A stretch of 64,000 nt of DNA from Streptomyces parvus (GCF_014648875.1 NZ_BMRY01000003.1:682001-746000); one strand, 5' to 3'. Shown: positions 24,701 to 51,303, counted from the first letter of the stretch. The notes: a model not told the origin generated them from the sequence alone. Translations and numbers: made by a program.

Positions 24701-27700
24701 GCGCTGGCGCACGGTGACACCGAGCTGACCTACGCCGAGCTGAACCGGCGGGCCAACCGGCTGGCGCACACCCTGATCGCCCGGGGCGCGGGCCCCGAGC
24801 GGCTGGTCGCGATCGCCATGGGGCGCTCGGCCGACCTCGTCGTCACCCTGCTGGCCGTCCTCAAGTCCGGCGCGGCCTACCTGCCCGTCGACCCCGCCCT
24901 GCCGCAGGAGCGCATCCGGCACCTGCTCGACGACGCTTCGGTGCAGCTGCTGGTGACGACCCGTGAGGTGGGCGCCGCCCTGCCGGCCACGGACGTCGCC
25001 CTGCTGGTGACCGACGACGCTGACACGGCGGCGGAGACCGCGCGGCGGAGCGACGACGACCCCGTCGACGGGGACCGCACGGCACCGCTGTCGCCGGAGA
25101 ACCCGGCGTACGTCATCTACACCTCCGGTTCCACCGGTCGCCCCAAGGGCGTCGTGGTCACGCACCGTTCGGTCGTCGACTACCTCGGCTGGACCCGGCT
25201 CTCCTACCCGGGCGCCGCGGGCGTCGCGATGCTCCACTCGCCGGTCTCCTTCGACCTGACCGTCACCGCCCTGTTCACCCCGCTGACACTCGGCGGCACC
25301 GTCATCGTCGCGGACCTGGAGGAGGACGACAGGCTCTCGGGCAGGCTCGCCCGGACCCCCTGCACCTTCATGAAGGCGACGCCCAGCCATCTGCCGCTGC
25401 TCGGCGCGCTGCCCGCCGCCTACTCGCCGGACACCGAGCTGCTGCTGGGCGGGGAGGCGCTGTTCGGCGAGGCGCTGACCGACTGGCGCGCACGCCACCC
25501 GGACGCGACCGTCTGGAACGTCTACGGGCCGACCGAGGCCACGGTCAACGTCACCGAGTACCGCGTCGGACCCGGCGTGGACCTCTCGGCGGGACCGGTC
25601 CCCATGGGGCGGCCCCAGGGCAACGTCCGGGCCTATGTCCTGGACGCGCTGCTGCGGCCCGCGCCGGCCGGGGTGCCGGGCGAGCTGTACGTCGCCGGGC
25701 CGTGCCTGGCCCGGGGCTACCTCGGCAGGGCCGCCCTGACCTCCGAGCGTTTCGTCGCCGACCCCTACGGACCGGCCGGCGGGCGGATGTACCGCACGGG
25801 CGACGTGGTCCGCCGGCAGGCGGACGGGAACCTCGTGTTCGTCGGCCGCGCCGACGACCAGGTGAAGGTGCGCGGCCACCGGATCGAGCTCGGCGAGGTG
25901 GCGGCCGCCGTGGCCGCCGTTCCCGACGTGGCCTCGCAGGCGGTCGTCGTGCGCGCCGGCCGGACGGACGGCGACCGCCTGGTCGCGTACGTCACCGCGG
26001 CCGACGGAGCCGCGCTCAGCGGCCCGGCGGTGCGGGACCGGCTGGCCCTGGTGCTGCCCGAGTACATGGTGCCGGAGGCCGTCGTCGTCCTCGCGGAGCT
26101 GCCGCTGACCCCGAACGGCAAGCTGGACCGCAAGGCCCTGCCGGAGCCGGAGTTCACCGTGGCGGCCGCCGTCCGCGCCCCGCGCACCCCGCAGGAGGAG
26201 ATCCTGTGCGGCCTGTTCGCCCAGGCGCTCGACGTGCCCGGGATCGGCGTCGACGACGACTTCTTCCAGCTCGGCGGCAACTCGCTGAGCGCGGTGCGGC
26301 TGCTCAGCCGGGTCCGTTCGGCCTTCGGCACGGACGTCGACGTACGAGCGGTCTTCGAGGCCCCGACCCCCGCGCGGCTGGCCGCCGTGCTGGGCACGGG
26401 CGGTTCCGCCCGGCCCGAGCCGACGGCGGGCCCGCGTCCGGCGGAGATCCCGCTGTCCTTCGCCCAGCTCCGCCTGTGGTTCCTCGACCGGCTGGAGGAG
26501 GGGCCCGGCGGAACGTACAACGTGCCCATCGCCATCCGGCTCAGCGGCGCCCTCGACCGGGACGCGCTGCGCGCCGCCGTGGGCGACGTCGTGGCACGCC
26601 ACGAGGTGCTGCGCACCGTCTACCCGGACACCGGGGGCAAGCCGCGCCAGCAGGTTCTGGAGCCCGCCGACGCGACCGTGCCGATGGAGTCCGTCCGGAC
26701 GACGGAGACCGAGCTCGCCGGGGCTCTGCGCGCCGGCGCCCGCCGGGGCTTCGACCTGTCCCGCGAGATCCCGCTCGCCGCGACGCTGTTCGCGCTGTCG
26801 GACACGGAGCACGTGCTGCTCCTCACCGTGCACCACATCGCGACCGACGGCTGGTCGAACGCCCCGCTCGCCCGCGATCTGTCGAACGCGTACGTGGCCC
26901 GACAGGCCGGCCGTGCCCCGGAGTTCGCTCCGCTTCCCGTGCAGTACGCGGACTACACCCTCTGGCAGCGGGAGCTCCTCGGCGACGAGGCGGACCCGGA
27001 CAGTGTGGCCGCGCGCCAGCTGGCCTTCTGGAAGGAGACCCTCGAAGGGTCTCCCGCCGAGCTGACGCTGCCTCTCGACCGGCCCCGGCCGGCCGAGATG
27101 TCCGCCGAGGGCGGCACCGTCGAGTTCGGTGTCGACGCCGAACTCCACGCCGCCCTCGCCGTCCTCGCGAGGACCCACCAGGTCAGCCTCTTCATGGTGG
27201 CGCAGGCGGCGCTCGCGGCGCTGCTGACCCGGCTCGGCTCCGGCACCGACATCCCCGTCGGGACCGCCACCGCGGGCCGCGGTGACGAGGCGCTCTCGGA
27301 ACTGGTCGGATTCTTCGTCAACACGCTGGTCCTGCGCACCGACACCTCGGGCGACCCGGCCTTCACCGAACTGCTCGCCCGGGTCAGGAGGGCGGACCTG
27401 GCGGCCTACGCCCACCAGGACATCCCCTTCGACCGGGTCGCCGACGCGCTCAGCCCCGTACGGTCCACGGCCTTCACCCCGCTGTTCCAGGTGTTCCTCG
27501 CCTTCCAGAACCACGCGGCCCCACGACTGGAGCTGCCCGGTCTCACGGTGAGCCCCTCGGACATCGAACTGACCGCCGCCAAGACCGACCTGGGCGTGGA
27601 GCTGACGGAGACCTTCGCCGAGGACGGCGCACCCGGCGGTCTGCGCGGCCAGGTCAGCTACCGCACCGACGTGTTCGACCGGAGCACCGTCGAGACGGTC

Positions 27701-30700
27701 GTGGCCCGCTTCGTCGCCCTGCTCGACGCCGTCGCCGCCGACCCGGGGCGTCCGCTCAGCCGGATCGACCTGCTGTCCGGACCCGAACTGCACCGGGTCC
27801 TGGAGGAGTGGAACGACACGGCCCGCGAGGTCGAGCCGGCGCCGTTCCCCGCGCTCTTCGAGGCCCAGGTGGCCGCTCACCCCGACCGGGTCGCGGTCAT
27901 CGCAGGCGACACCCGGCTGACGTACGCCGAGCTCAACGCGCGCGCCAACCGGTGGGCGCACCACTTCATCGGCCGGGGCGTCGGCCCCGAGCAGCGGGTG
28001 GCCGTCGCCGTACCGCGGTCGCTGGACTGGCTCGCGGCGACCCTGGGCGTCCTCAAGGCGGGCGCCACCTACCTGCCCGTCGACCCCGGCTATCCGGCGA
28101 GCCGGATCGCCTTCATCGCCGAGGACTCCGCCCCCGTGCTGGTCCTCACCACCGAGGACGCGGAGATCCGGGCGGCCCTGCCCGCCGGGACGGAGGTGCG
28201 AGCCGTCGACGCGCCGGACGTCCGCGCCGAGGTGGACGCGGCCCCGGACACCGATCCCGGCGACACGGACCGTACGGCTCCGCTCAGGGCGGGCCACCCG
28301 GCGTACGTGATCTACACCTCGGGTTCCACCGGCCGGCCCAAGGGCGTCGTGGTCACCCACCACGGCATCGCCGGCATGGCGGGCGCGCACGCGGAGAACT
28401 TCGACATCGACGACGACAGCCGGGTGCTCCAGGCGGTCTCGCCGAGCTTCGACGTCTCGATGGCCGACCTCTCCATGACCCTCCTCAGCGGGGCGACCCT
28501 GGTGCTGCCGGAAGGCAACCAGCAGCCCGCGGGCGGCGAACTGGCCGCACTCGTGGACCGGCACGAGGTCACCCACCTCCAGATCACCGCCGGCGTGCTG
28601 GCCACGCTGCCCCGGGCCGAGCTGCCCACGCTGCGCACGCTCGCGGTCGGCGGCGAGGCGTGCCCGCCGGACCAGGTGGCCCGGTGGTCGCCGGGGCGCC
28701 GTCTGCTCAACGTGTACGGGCCGAGCGAGACCACCGTGTGCGCCACCATGAGCCGGCCCCAGTCCGGCGCGGTACGCCCGCCCATCGGACTGCCGGTGTG
28801 GAACACCGCGGTGTACGTGCTCGACGACTTCCTGAAGCCGGTGCCCGTCGGGGTGGCCGGGGAGCTGTACATCGCCGGCGCCGGTCTGGCCCGCGGCTAT
28901 CTGGGCCGTGCCGCGCTGACCTCGGAGCGCTTCGTGGCGCATCCGTTCGGCGCGCCGGGCGAGCGGTTCTACCGGACCGGAGATGTCGTACGCCGGCTGG
29001 AGGACGGCCAGCTGGAGTTCGTCGGCCGCGCCGACGACCAGGTGAAGATCCGTGGATTCCGGATCGAGCTCGGCGAGATCGAGGCCGCGCTCATCACCCA
29101 CCCGGACGTGGCCCACGCCGCGGTCACGGCGCACACCGACGGGTCCGGGCGCACCCGCCTCGCGGCCTGCGTGGTGGCGGGGGGCGCGAAGGAGCTGCCC
29201 GCCCGGACGCTCAGCGGCCACCTGGCGGAGCGGCTGCCCGAACACATGGTGCCCACCGCCTACACGACGCTGGCCGAACTGCCGCTGAACGCCAACGGCA
29301 AGGTCGACCGCAAGGCCCTGCCGGAGCCCGACTTCGGGGTCCGGCCGGACGGGCGCGGACCGCGCGACCCCAAGGAGACGCTGCTCTGCGAACTCGTCCG
29401 CGTGCTGCTCGGCGTCGAGCACGTGGGCATCGACGACAGCTTCTTCGAGCTGGGCGGCGACAGCATCGTCTCCATCCAGCTGGTGAGCCGGGCGCGCGAG
29501 GAGGGACTCGAGTTCACCGCGGCCGACGTCCTGCGCCACCGCACGATCGAGGAGCTGGCCGCCGCGGCGGTCACCATCGGCGAGGCGGACGGAGAACCCG
29601 CCGCCCTCGACGCGGGGACGGGCGAGGTCCTGCTCACCCCGGCCGTGCACGCGCTGCGCGAGCGCGGCGGCCCGGTCGGCCGGTCGGTCGCCACCGCGCT
29701 GCTGAGGCTGCCGGCCGTCGGCGACCCCACCACCCCGCACACCGTGCTCCAGACGCTCGTCGACCACCACGACGCCCTGCGGCTGAAGCTCACCCGCCGG
29801 GCCGGGAACCACGTGTGGGCCCTGGAGGTACGGCCTCGGGGCGAGGTGCGCGCCGAGTCACTGCTCACCCGGGTCGAAGTGCCGGACAGCGACCCGGCCA
29901 CGTTCGCCGCGCTGCTGCCGGAGCACGAGGGCACCGCCGTCGCGTCCGTCGCACCGGAAGAGGGCGTGGTGTTCCGGGCCGTCTGGTTCGACGGCGGCCC
30001 GACCGGGGAGCACCACCTGCTCCTGGCCGCGCACACCCTGGCCGCCGACACCGCCTCCTGGCACATTCTCACGTCGGACCTGCACACGGCGTGGGAGGCC
30101 GTGACCGCGGGAGCGGCCCCGAGGCTGCCCCGGGTGACCACGAGCTACCGGGAGTGGGCCGAGGGCCGCGCGGCCGCCGCCGCCGCTCCGGAGCTCATCG
30201 ACGAACTCGACGCGTGGACACGGATGCTCGGGGCGGACACCGCCCCGCTCACCGGCCGGCCGCTGGATCCGCGACGCGACACCACGGGCGCCGTACGCGA
30301 CATGGAACTGGCCTTCTCCACGGCGGAGTCCCGGGAGCTGCTGACGGAGGTGCCGGAGCGCTTCTCCACCGGCACCGAGGAGGTGCTGCTCGGGGCGTTC
30401 GCGGCCGCCGTGGAACAGTGGCGCGCGGAACGGGGCCTGGACACCGGGAAGGGTGTACTGGTCGGCCTGGAGGCGGACGGCCGGACCGGGGCCCACCCCG
30501 GAGCGGACCTGTCGCGCACCCTGGGCCGGTTCACGTCCGTCCACCCGGTGCGCATCGGTCACGCCGACTCGGCCGACGACGGGCAGGACGGCCAGGTCTC
30601 CGCGGGCGCCCTGCTGAAGCGGGTCAAGGAGCAGTTGGCGGACGTACCCGGCGACGGCCTCGGCCACGGGCTGCTGCGCCACCTCAACCCGCAGACGGCG

Positions 30701-33700
30701 CCGCTCTTCGCGGGCCTGCCCACCCCGCAGGTCCGGGTCCGCCACCGGGGCGCCTTCGCCGCGCCGCTCGCCGACGGCTCCGTGCCGCTCGGCGCGGCGA
30801 GCGCGGTCCGGGCGGTCGAGACCGAGGACCCGGACATGCCGGTGACGTACGCCCTCGACATCGACACATGGGTGACCGAGGAGCCGGACGGTCCCTGCCT
30901 GCACGCCCGTTGGACCTGGCCAGACACGGTGTTCGCCGATGCGGACGTACCGGAGCTGGCACGGAGCTGGCAGCGGGCGGTCCGGGAGATCGCCGCCGAC
31001 GCGAGCCCGGCCGGTGGCGGGCACACCCCGTCGGACTTCCCCCTGGTCCGGCTCGACCAGCGGGAGATCGAGCTGCTGGAGAGCGGTGGGCGGGGACTCG
31101 ACGACGTGCTCCCGCTGGCGCCGCTCCAGGAGGGGCTGCTCTTCCACTCCCTGTACGACCAGAGCGAACGCGACGTCTACACCGTCCAGTTCGGCCTCGA
31201 CCTGGAGGGCGACCCGAAGACCTCGGTGCTGCGCGACGCGGTCCAGGCCCTGCTGGAGCGTCACGAGAACCTGCGGGCCGGATTCGCCTACGAGGGCCTG
31301 TCCCAGCCGGTGCAGTTCGTGCCCGCCGTTACCGAGATCCCCTGGACCGAGACCGATCTCAGCACGATGGACGCCGCGGAGCGCGGCGCCGAGGTGGACC
31401 GTCTGATGCGGGCCGCCCGGGCCGAGCGGTTCGACGTCACCCGGCCTCCGCTGCTGCGCTGCGCCCTGCTCAGGCTCGGCGCGGGCCGCGCACGGCTGGT
31501 GCTCACCCTGCACCACCTCCTGCTGGACGGCTGGTCCACGCCGATCCTCCTGGACGAGCTGATGCGGCTCTACGCCTCCGGGGGCGACCCCGCGGGCCTG
31601 CCCGAGGTCAGCCCGTACCGCACCTACCTGCGGTGGGTCGCCGGACAGGACCGGGAGTCCTCCGAGCGGGCGTGGGGCCAGGTGCTGGACGCGACGGTGC
31701 GGCCCACCCTGCTGGCGCCCGCCGATCCGGACCGCGCCCCGGTCGCCACCGAGAAGGTCTCCGCCACCTTCGAGGGCGACCTGGTCACCGGGCTGACCGC
31801 GTTCGCCGGCCGGCACGGCATGACGATGAGCACCGTCGTCCAGGGCGCCTGGGGGCTGCTGCTCGGCAGGCTCACGGGACGCGACGACGTCGTCTTCGGA
31901 GCCACCGTGTCCGGCAGGCCGCCGGAGGTGCCCGGGATCGAGCGGATGGTCGGCCTGTTCATCAACACCGTCCCGGTCCGCGTCGGCCGAAGCGCCGACG
32001 AGCCGGTGGAGGACATGCTGGTACGGCTGCGGGACCAGCAGGTCGACCTGATGGCCCACCAGCACGTGGGGCTGGTGGACCTGCAGCGGATGGCCGGACA
32101 GGGCGAACTGTTCGACACCCTGCTGGTGTTCCAGAACATCCCGGCCGACGGTGCGGGCTTCGGCGGCGACGCCGACCAGGTGCGCGCCGTGGACCTGGAG
32201 ATGAACGACGCCACCCACTACCCGCTCACCCTGGACGCGGGACTCTCCGGCGACCAGCTGCACTGCCGGCTGGGCTACCGCCCCGACCTGTTCACCGTGG
32301 AGCAGACCGAGATCGTCCTGCGGGGGCTGCGCGAGGTGCTGGAGGCCATCGCCGCCGGCCCGGAGCGCCGCATCGGCCGGCCGGCCGATGACCCGCTGGC
32401 CCGCTGGTGGGACGGCGTACGGGCGGAGCTGGAACAGCGGGTCGGGCACGGTGCCCCGGAGACCGCCGAGGACGGGGCACAGGCCTCGGACGGGGAGCGG
32501 GCCCTCGCCGACCGGGAGGCCGTCCTGGCCGGGCTGTTCGCCGAGGTGCTGGGCAGCGAACGGGTCGGTCTCGACGACGACTTCTTCGAGCTGGGCGGCG
32601 ACAGCATCGTCTCCATCCAGCTGGCGGGCCGGGCCCGCAAGGCCGGTCTGCTGGTCAGCCTGCGCGATGTGTTCAAGCACCGGACGGTCCGGGCTCTGGC
32701 GAGGGTCGCCCGCGCCGAGGAGGACCTGCCCGGAGCCGAGAGCCCCGAGGACGCCGTGGGCGAGCTGGCGCTCACCCCGGTCATGCTCGACCTGTACGAA
32801 CGGGGCGGACCGACGGACGCCGTGCACCAGGCGGCCCTCCTCCAGATGCCGGCCGACTGCGACGAGGAGCGGCTCGCGGCGACCCTGCAGGCGGTCCTGG
32901 ACCACCACGACATGCTGCGTGCGCGCATCGTCGACGAGCCGTCGGGGCGACGCCTCGACATCGCGCCCCGGGGCGCCGTCCGCGCGGCCGGGCTGATCAG
33001 CCGGGCCGACATCTCCGAGGTGGCCCAGGCCGATCTGATCGGGGTGGTCGCCGACGCGCAGACCCGGGTGCAGACCCAGCTCTCGCCGGCCGACGGCGAC
33101 CTGGTGCGGGCGGTCTGGTTCGACGCCGGACCGCGGCGACCGGGGCGGCTGCTGCTCCTCGTGCACCACCTGGCCGTCGACGGGGTCTCCTGGCGGGTCC
33201 TCCAGGAGGACCTGAAGTCCGCCTGGCAGTCGGTGGCTGCCGGTGAGGAGCCGCGGCCCGCGCCGGTGGGGACGTCGTTCCGGCGGTGGTCGGGGCTGCT
33301 CGCCGAGCAGGCGACGTCACCGGCTCGCACCGGTGAGGCCGAGCTGTGGCACTCCGTGCTCGCCACTCCGGACCCGTTGCTCGGCACCCGGCCGCTCGAC
33401 CCCCGCCGCGATGTGGCGGACTCGGCACGGCAGTTGACGCTGTCCCTGCCGCACGCGGTGGCGGAGCCGCTCCTCGGGCGCGTGCCCGCGGTCTTCAACG
33501 CCGCTGTCGACGAGGTCCTGTTGACCGCGCTCGCCCTGGCCGTCGGCCGCTGGCGGTCGGAGCGCGGGCTCGGCGAGGGCACCGCTGTGCTGGTGGGCCT
33601 GGAGGGCCACGGCCGTGAGGAGATCGTGGACGGGACGGATCTGTCCCGCACGGTCGGCTGGTTCACGAGCCTCTACCCCGTCGCCGTCGACCCCGGGGCG

Positions 33701-34246
33701 CTGCCCGAGGGCGAGGCGTGGCCGGGCGGCCCGGCTCTGGGCGACGCGCTGAAGCGGGTCAAGGAGCAGCTGCGGGCGATCCCGGACAAGGGGATCGGCT
33801 ACGGCCTGCTGCGGCATCTGAACCCGGACACCGGACCGGACCTCGCACGCCGTCCGGAGCCCCAGCTCGGCTTCAACTACCTGGGCCGGTTCGACGCCGC
33901 CGACGCGGAGGCGGCCGTGGCCGAGGACTGGGCGGCCCCGCCGGAGGCCACCGAGACCCTGGGCAGCGGGGGCGACGGCGCCAGGCCGCTGCCCCACGCG
34001 CTCGGCCTGAGCACCGTGGCCCAGGACGGCCCCGACGGGGTCCGGCTGGTAGCCATCTGGTCCTGGCCGGGCGAGCTGTTCGAGGAGCCGGAGGTCCAGG
34101 AGCTGGCCGATCTCTGGTTCCGGACCCTGTCGGCCCTGGCCGAGTACGCGGAGCGGCCCGAGGCCGGTGGCCTCACCCCCTCCGACCTGTCCCTTCTGGA
34201 CTTCTCGCAGGACGAGCTCGATGAATTCGAAAGTGATCTGAGCTGA
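18701..34246 (+). CDS. non-ribosomal peptide synthetase 2 (modules 3-6)
   Basis: About 5181 residues: C-A-PCP-E / C-A-PCP / C-A-PCP-E / C-PCP-E. ATG 18701 has GGAGGA 8 nt upstream and overlaps the NRPS1 stop. C-domain histidines are near residues 144, 1669, 2711 and 4271; carrier serines are at 994 (GGDS), 2528 (GGNS), 3588 (GGDS) and 4635 (GGDS). A-domain codes by eye are DALLIGAVAK, DLTKLGVVNK and DVAQAGVVCK; the last module has no A domain. Epimerases follow modules 3, 5 and 6, but that of module 5 has lost its catalytic motif. The C-terminus after the last epimerase ([11 protein letters not shown]) is a likely docking tail for NRPS3. Acts in the cytoplasm, extending the chain by four residues. 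Confidence 0.95.
18720..23260 (+). other. NRPS module 3: C-A-PCP-E
   Basis: DCL-type C ([13 protein letters not shown]), matching the D-residue made upstream. The code from SFDASVL, ALIPP, LIVGGD and [11 protein letters not shown] is DALLIGAVAK, a hydrophobic pocket I cannot assign to one amino acid. The epimerase is intact ([20 protein letters not shown]), so a D-residue is expected. A GACGGC tandem at 20435-20460 adds a DGDGDGD stretch between A-domain motifs. Confidence 0.8.
20435..20460 (+). repeat. GACGGC hexamer tandem inside the module 3 A domain
   Basis: Four consecutive GACGGC units plus a partial one encode alternating Asp-Gly just before the TSGSTG motif. Other A domains in the window lack it, so it is probably a slippage expansion in a surface loop. 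Confidence 0.8.
23290..26400 (+). other. NRPS module 4: C-A(Asp-like)-PCP
   Basis: DCL-type C follows the module 3 epimerase. The code from SFDLTVT, FMKATP, LLLGGEA and [11 protein letters not shown] is DLTKLGVVNK, close to aspartate signatures such as the DLTKLGAVNK type. The carrier is GGNS and no epimerase follows, so an L-residue is expected. It is a candidate site for the SyrP-like hydroxylase. Confidence 0.75.
26430..31080 (+). other. NRPS module 5: C-A-PCP with decayed epimerase
   Basis: LCL-type C ([12 protein letters not shown]) fits the L-residue upstream. The code from SFDVSMA, LQITAG, LAVGGEA and [11 protein letters not shown] is DVAQAGVVCK, which I cannot assign. The epimerase-like domain (about 29620-31050) has HTLAADTAS where active ones have HHxxxDGxS (His3778 kept, catalytic second His now Thr3779), EADGR for EGHGR, and no FNYLGR. 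It should be inactive. Confidence 0.8.
31090..34200 (+). other. NRPS module 6: C-PCP-E, no adenylation domain
   Basis: C ([20 protein letters not shown]) passes through a linker of about 40 residues into a GGDS carrier (Ser4635) and an intact epimerase ([20 protein letters not shown]). No A-domain motif is present. The carrier must be charged in trans; a D-residue is predicted. Confidence 0.88.
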
Positions 34247-34247
34247 T

Positions 34248-34254
34248 GGAAGGA
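34248..34254 (+). promoter_or_regulatory. ribosome binding site deciding the NRPS3 start
   Basis: GGAAGGA lies about 9 nt before GTG 34264, whereas the ATG at 34246 that overlaps the NRPS2 stop has no good site upstream. Starting at GTG also gives an N-terminus ([13 protein letters not shown]) like that of NRPS2 ([13 protein letters not shown]). Confidence 0.65.
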
Positions 34255-34263
34255 AACAGCAAA

Positions 34264-49065
<14,802 letters not shown>

Positions 49066-49103
49066 TACCGGCCCCCGGAGTCCCTACGGAGCCCTGACCG
49101 GGA

Positions 49104-49143
49104 CGGTGGCTCCCGGACCGCTTCGGCGGTCCGGGAGCCACCG
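49104..49143 (+). terminator. strong hairpin after the NRPS operon
   Basis: A perfect 18-bp stem (49104-49121 with 49126-49143) capped by a TTCG tetraloop closed by C-G, an unusually stable loop. Confidence 0.85.
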
Positions 49144-49269
49144 CCGTTGTGACCGGAACCGCTCCCGGGCTCTACCGATCGGCAGATGCGGCGGAGGGGG
49201 CAGGCCCGGGATTCTTGGACAGACGTCAACAGACGCCGCATTTGCGGGGTGAGGAAGAGGAAGTCCGCC

Positions 49270-50370
49270 ATGGCGAAATCGGCCAGCGAAGAGCGAATCC
49301 GGGAGCACCACACCCATCCGGCGACCCGCGGCTCCTGGTGGGCGAGATGGCCGGAGTGGTCCACCTACCTGGCGGTGCTGTGGTCGGTCCTCTACGGGCT
49401 CGCCGGGCTCTACTGGGCGATGGGCGGCGATGGCTATCCCTTCGAGAAGACGATCGAGGACCGCTCCTCGGTGTCGATCCTGGAACCCAGCCGGGCCGAG
49501 GTCGTCGCCCCGCTGATCGTGCTGTTCTGCGCCGTGGGTGTGGTGGCCGGCGTCCTGATGCTGCGGAACCGGGCCATCGGGCGGTCCCGCAAGGCGGTCC
49601 TGGCGGTCGGCTGGGTCACGGCCTGTGTGCTGGCCTTCCTGATCCCCGACTACTCGCTGCTGGGCCTGCTCGCGTTCTCGCCCGTCCTGGTGGTGTTCAT
49701 CTTCACCGGGGTGCCGGGACAGCAGGACCTGGGCGACATCGTCTACTGGCACCGCGGGAACCTGATCATCGTCTTCATCGGCGGACTGCTGTGGGCGGCG
49801 GCGACGATCGCGTACCAGCGGCGCAGCAGCAACCAGTGCGAGCACTGCGGGCGGGGCGCGAAGGCCGCCGGGGCGTGGACCGAGCCGGCGGCGGCGCTGC
49901 GGTGGGGCCGCTGGGCCGTGTGGGTGTCGGTGCTGTCGACCCTCCCCTATGACATCACCCGTCTTGCCTGGTACTTCGGCTGGCCGCTCGGGATCCCGGA
50001 CGATTTCCTCAAGGACATGGAGGAGACGCCCGGCATGATGGAGATGGGGCTGGCGCTGGCCATCGTGTCCACGCTGGGAAGCCTGCTGTCGCACGGGCTG
50101 GTGAGCCGCTGGGGCGAGGTGTGGCCGCGCTGGGTCTGGTTCAAGAAGGGCAAGAGGATCCACCCGGCCACCGCGATCGTGCCCGCCTCGATCGTCGCCG
50201 TGGTGCTCATCCCGGGCGGGCTGATGAACTTCCGCGCGGTCGAGGCCGACGAGTGGGGGGCCGCGGGGCCGGGCATCTTCTGGGTGCTGTGGGGAGTGGC
50301 GCTGGGTGCCGCGACCTTCTCCTACTACCTGCGGCGCCGCAGCCAGTGCAAGTACTGCCACGAGGGATGA
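49270..50370 (+). CDS. multi-spanning membrane protein of unknown function with CxxC motifs
   Basis: A 366-residue protein from ATG 49270, which follows the purine-rich GAGGAAGAGGAAG. I count about eight hydrophobic segments, starting with WSTYLAVLWSVLYGLAGLYW and ending with IFWVLWGVALGAATFSYYL. Two short cytosolic-looking cysteine pairs occur, CEHCG in the middle and CKYCH at the very C-terminus, each after basic RRRS-like sequence, as in zinc-ribbon or redox knuckles. I do not recognise the family. It stands alone between two strong hairpins, so it has its own promoter. Immunity, transport or sensing are possible; none is demonstrated. Confidence 0.8.
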   Translation: MAKSASEERIREHHTHPATRGSWWARWPEWSTYLAVLWSVLYGLAGLYWAMGGDGYPFEKTIEDRSSVSILEPSRAEVVAPLIVLFCAVGVVAGVLMLRNRAIGRSRKAVLAVGWVTACVLAFLIPDYSLLGLLAFSPVLVVFIFTGVPGQQDLGDIVYWHRGNLIIVFIGGLLWAAATIAYQRRSSNQCEHCGRGAKAAGAWTEPAAALRWGRWAVWVSVLSTLPYDITRLAWYFGWPLGIPDDFLKDMEETPGMMEMGLALAIVSTLGSLLSHGLVSRWGEVWPRWVWFKKGKRIHPATAIVPASIVAVVLIPGGLMNFRAVEADEWGAAGPGIFWVLWGVALGAATFSYYLRRRSQCKYCHEG

Positions 50371-50389
50371 CGCGGCGCCGCTGAGACAG

Positions 50390-50437
50390 AACCGCGTGTG
50401 GGCCCGGAACCGACTGGTTCCGGGCCCACACGCGGTT
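50390..50437. terminator. bidirectional 22-bp hairpin
   Basis: Positions 50390-50411 pair perfectly with 50416-50437 around a GACT loop. It lies between the convergent membrane-protein gene (stop 50370) and the ABC-2 permease gene (stop 50446). Confidence 0.85.
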
Positions 50438-50445
50438 GCGGGGGT

Positions 50446-51294
50446 TCAGGCGGACCGGCGGAAGCTCCTGATCGCCAGGGGCGCGGTGATGGCCACGATC
50501 ACCGCGCAGATGCCGAGCGGAGCCAGCAAGGTGCCGGCGTCGACCTCACCCATGCTCAGGTCGCGCGCGGCCGTGATGGCCTGCGACATCGGGTTGACGG
50601 AGGCGAACGTCCGCAGCCAGCCCGGCAGGCCCTCGACCGGGACGAAGGCGTTCGAGGCGAACAGCAGCACCAGGTTGAGGATGCCTCCGATCGGCTGGAG
50701 CGCTTCCGGGCGGCGCAGCCATGCGGACATGGCCATGAAGACCCAGCCCAGCGACCAGCTCAGGGCCATGGCGATCGCCAGGCATCCGGCCGCGCCCAGG
50801 AACCCGCCGGCCGGGTCGAACCCGAAGACGAGGGCGCCGGCCACCAGCAGCGCCAGCATGTTGACGCCGGCGAGCGCGGTGTCGGCGATGCTGCGGCCGA
50901 CCAGCACGGACCCGGTGTGGATGGGCATGGACCGGAACCGGGCGATGATCCCGTTGTTCATCTCGGTGGTCAGCGCGACACCCGACTTGAGGCCCGCGCT
51001 CACCGCGCTGGTGACGAGGAAGGCGGGCAGCAGGAAGTCGATGTAGCTGACGCCGGGCGGGAAGGCGGAGGTCTGCGAGACGCTCTTGAACACCTGGCTG
51101 AACACGGTCAGCATCAGGATGGGTTCCAGTACGCCGGGCAGGACCATGGCGGGATCCCGCAGTACCCGCAGGGACCGGCCGGACAGCACGGAGATCTGCC
51201 GCAGGATGCCCGACCCCTGATAGCGCGGCGCGGCGGGCCCGGGTTCATCGATTGCCGGGCGGCCTTCGGCCGCCTGTTCGGTGACGGTGCTCAT
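50446..51294 (-). CDS. ABC-2 type permease, DrrB-like
   Basis: A 282-residue membrane protein with a cytosolic N-terminus and about six helices. A conserved region after helix 2 (TEMNNGIIARFRSMPIHTGSVLVGR) matches the daunorubicin-resistance DrrB group. It lies 9 nt after the ATPase stop on the same strand, so both form one exporter. In antibiotic clusters DrrAB systems pump the product out and give self-resistance. The substrate here is inferred from position only. Confidence 0.92.
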   Translation of the reverse strand: MSTVTEQAAEGRPAIDEPGPAAPRYQGSGILRQISVLSGRSLRVLRDPAMVLPGVLEPILMLTVFSQVFKSVSQTSAFPPGVSYIDFLLPAFLVTSAVSAGLKSGVALTTEMNNGIIARFRSMPIHTGSVLVGRSIADTALAGVNMLALLVAGALVFGFDPAGGFLGAAGCLAIAMALSWSLGWVFMAMSAWLRRPEALQPIGGILNLVLLFASNAFVPVEGLPGWLRTFASVNPMSQAITAARDLSMGEVDAGTLLAPLGICAVIVAITAPLAIRSFRRSA

Positions 51295-51303
51295 CGGACT
51301 TCC

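Noticed and set aside
34246..34263. ATG 34246 overlapping the NRPS2 stop as NRPS3 start
   Set aside because: The overlap is attractive, but the ribosome site is poor; GGAAGGA fits GTG 34264 and gives an N-terminus like NRPS2. Not fully excluded.
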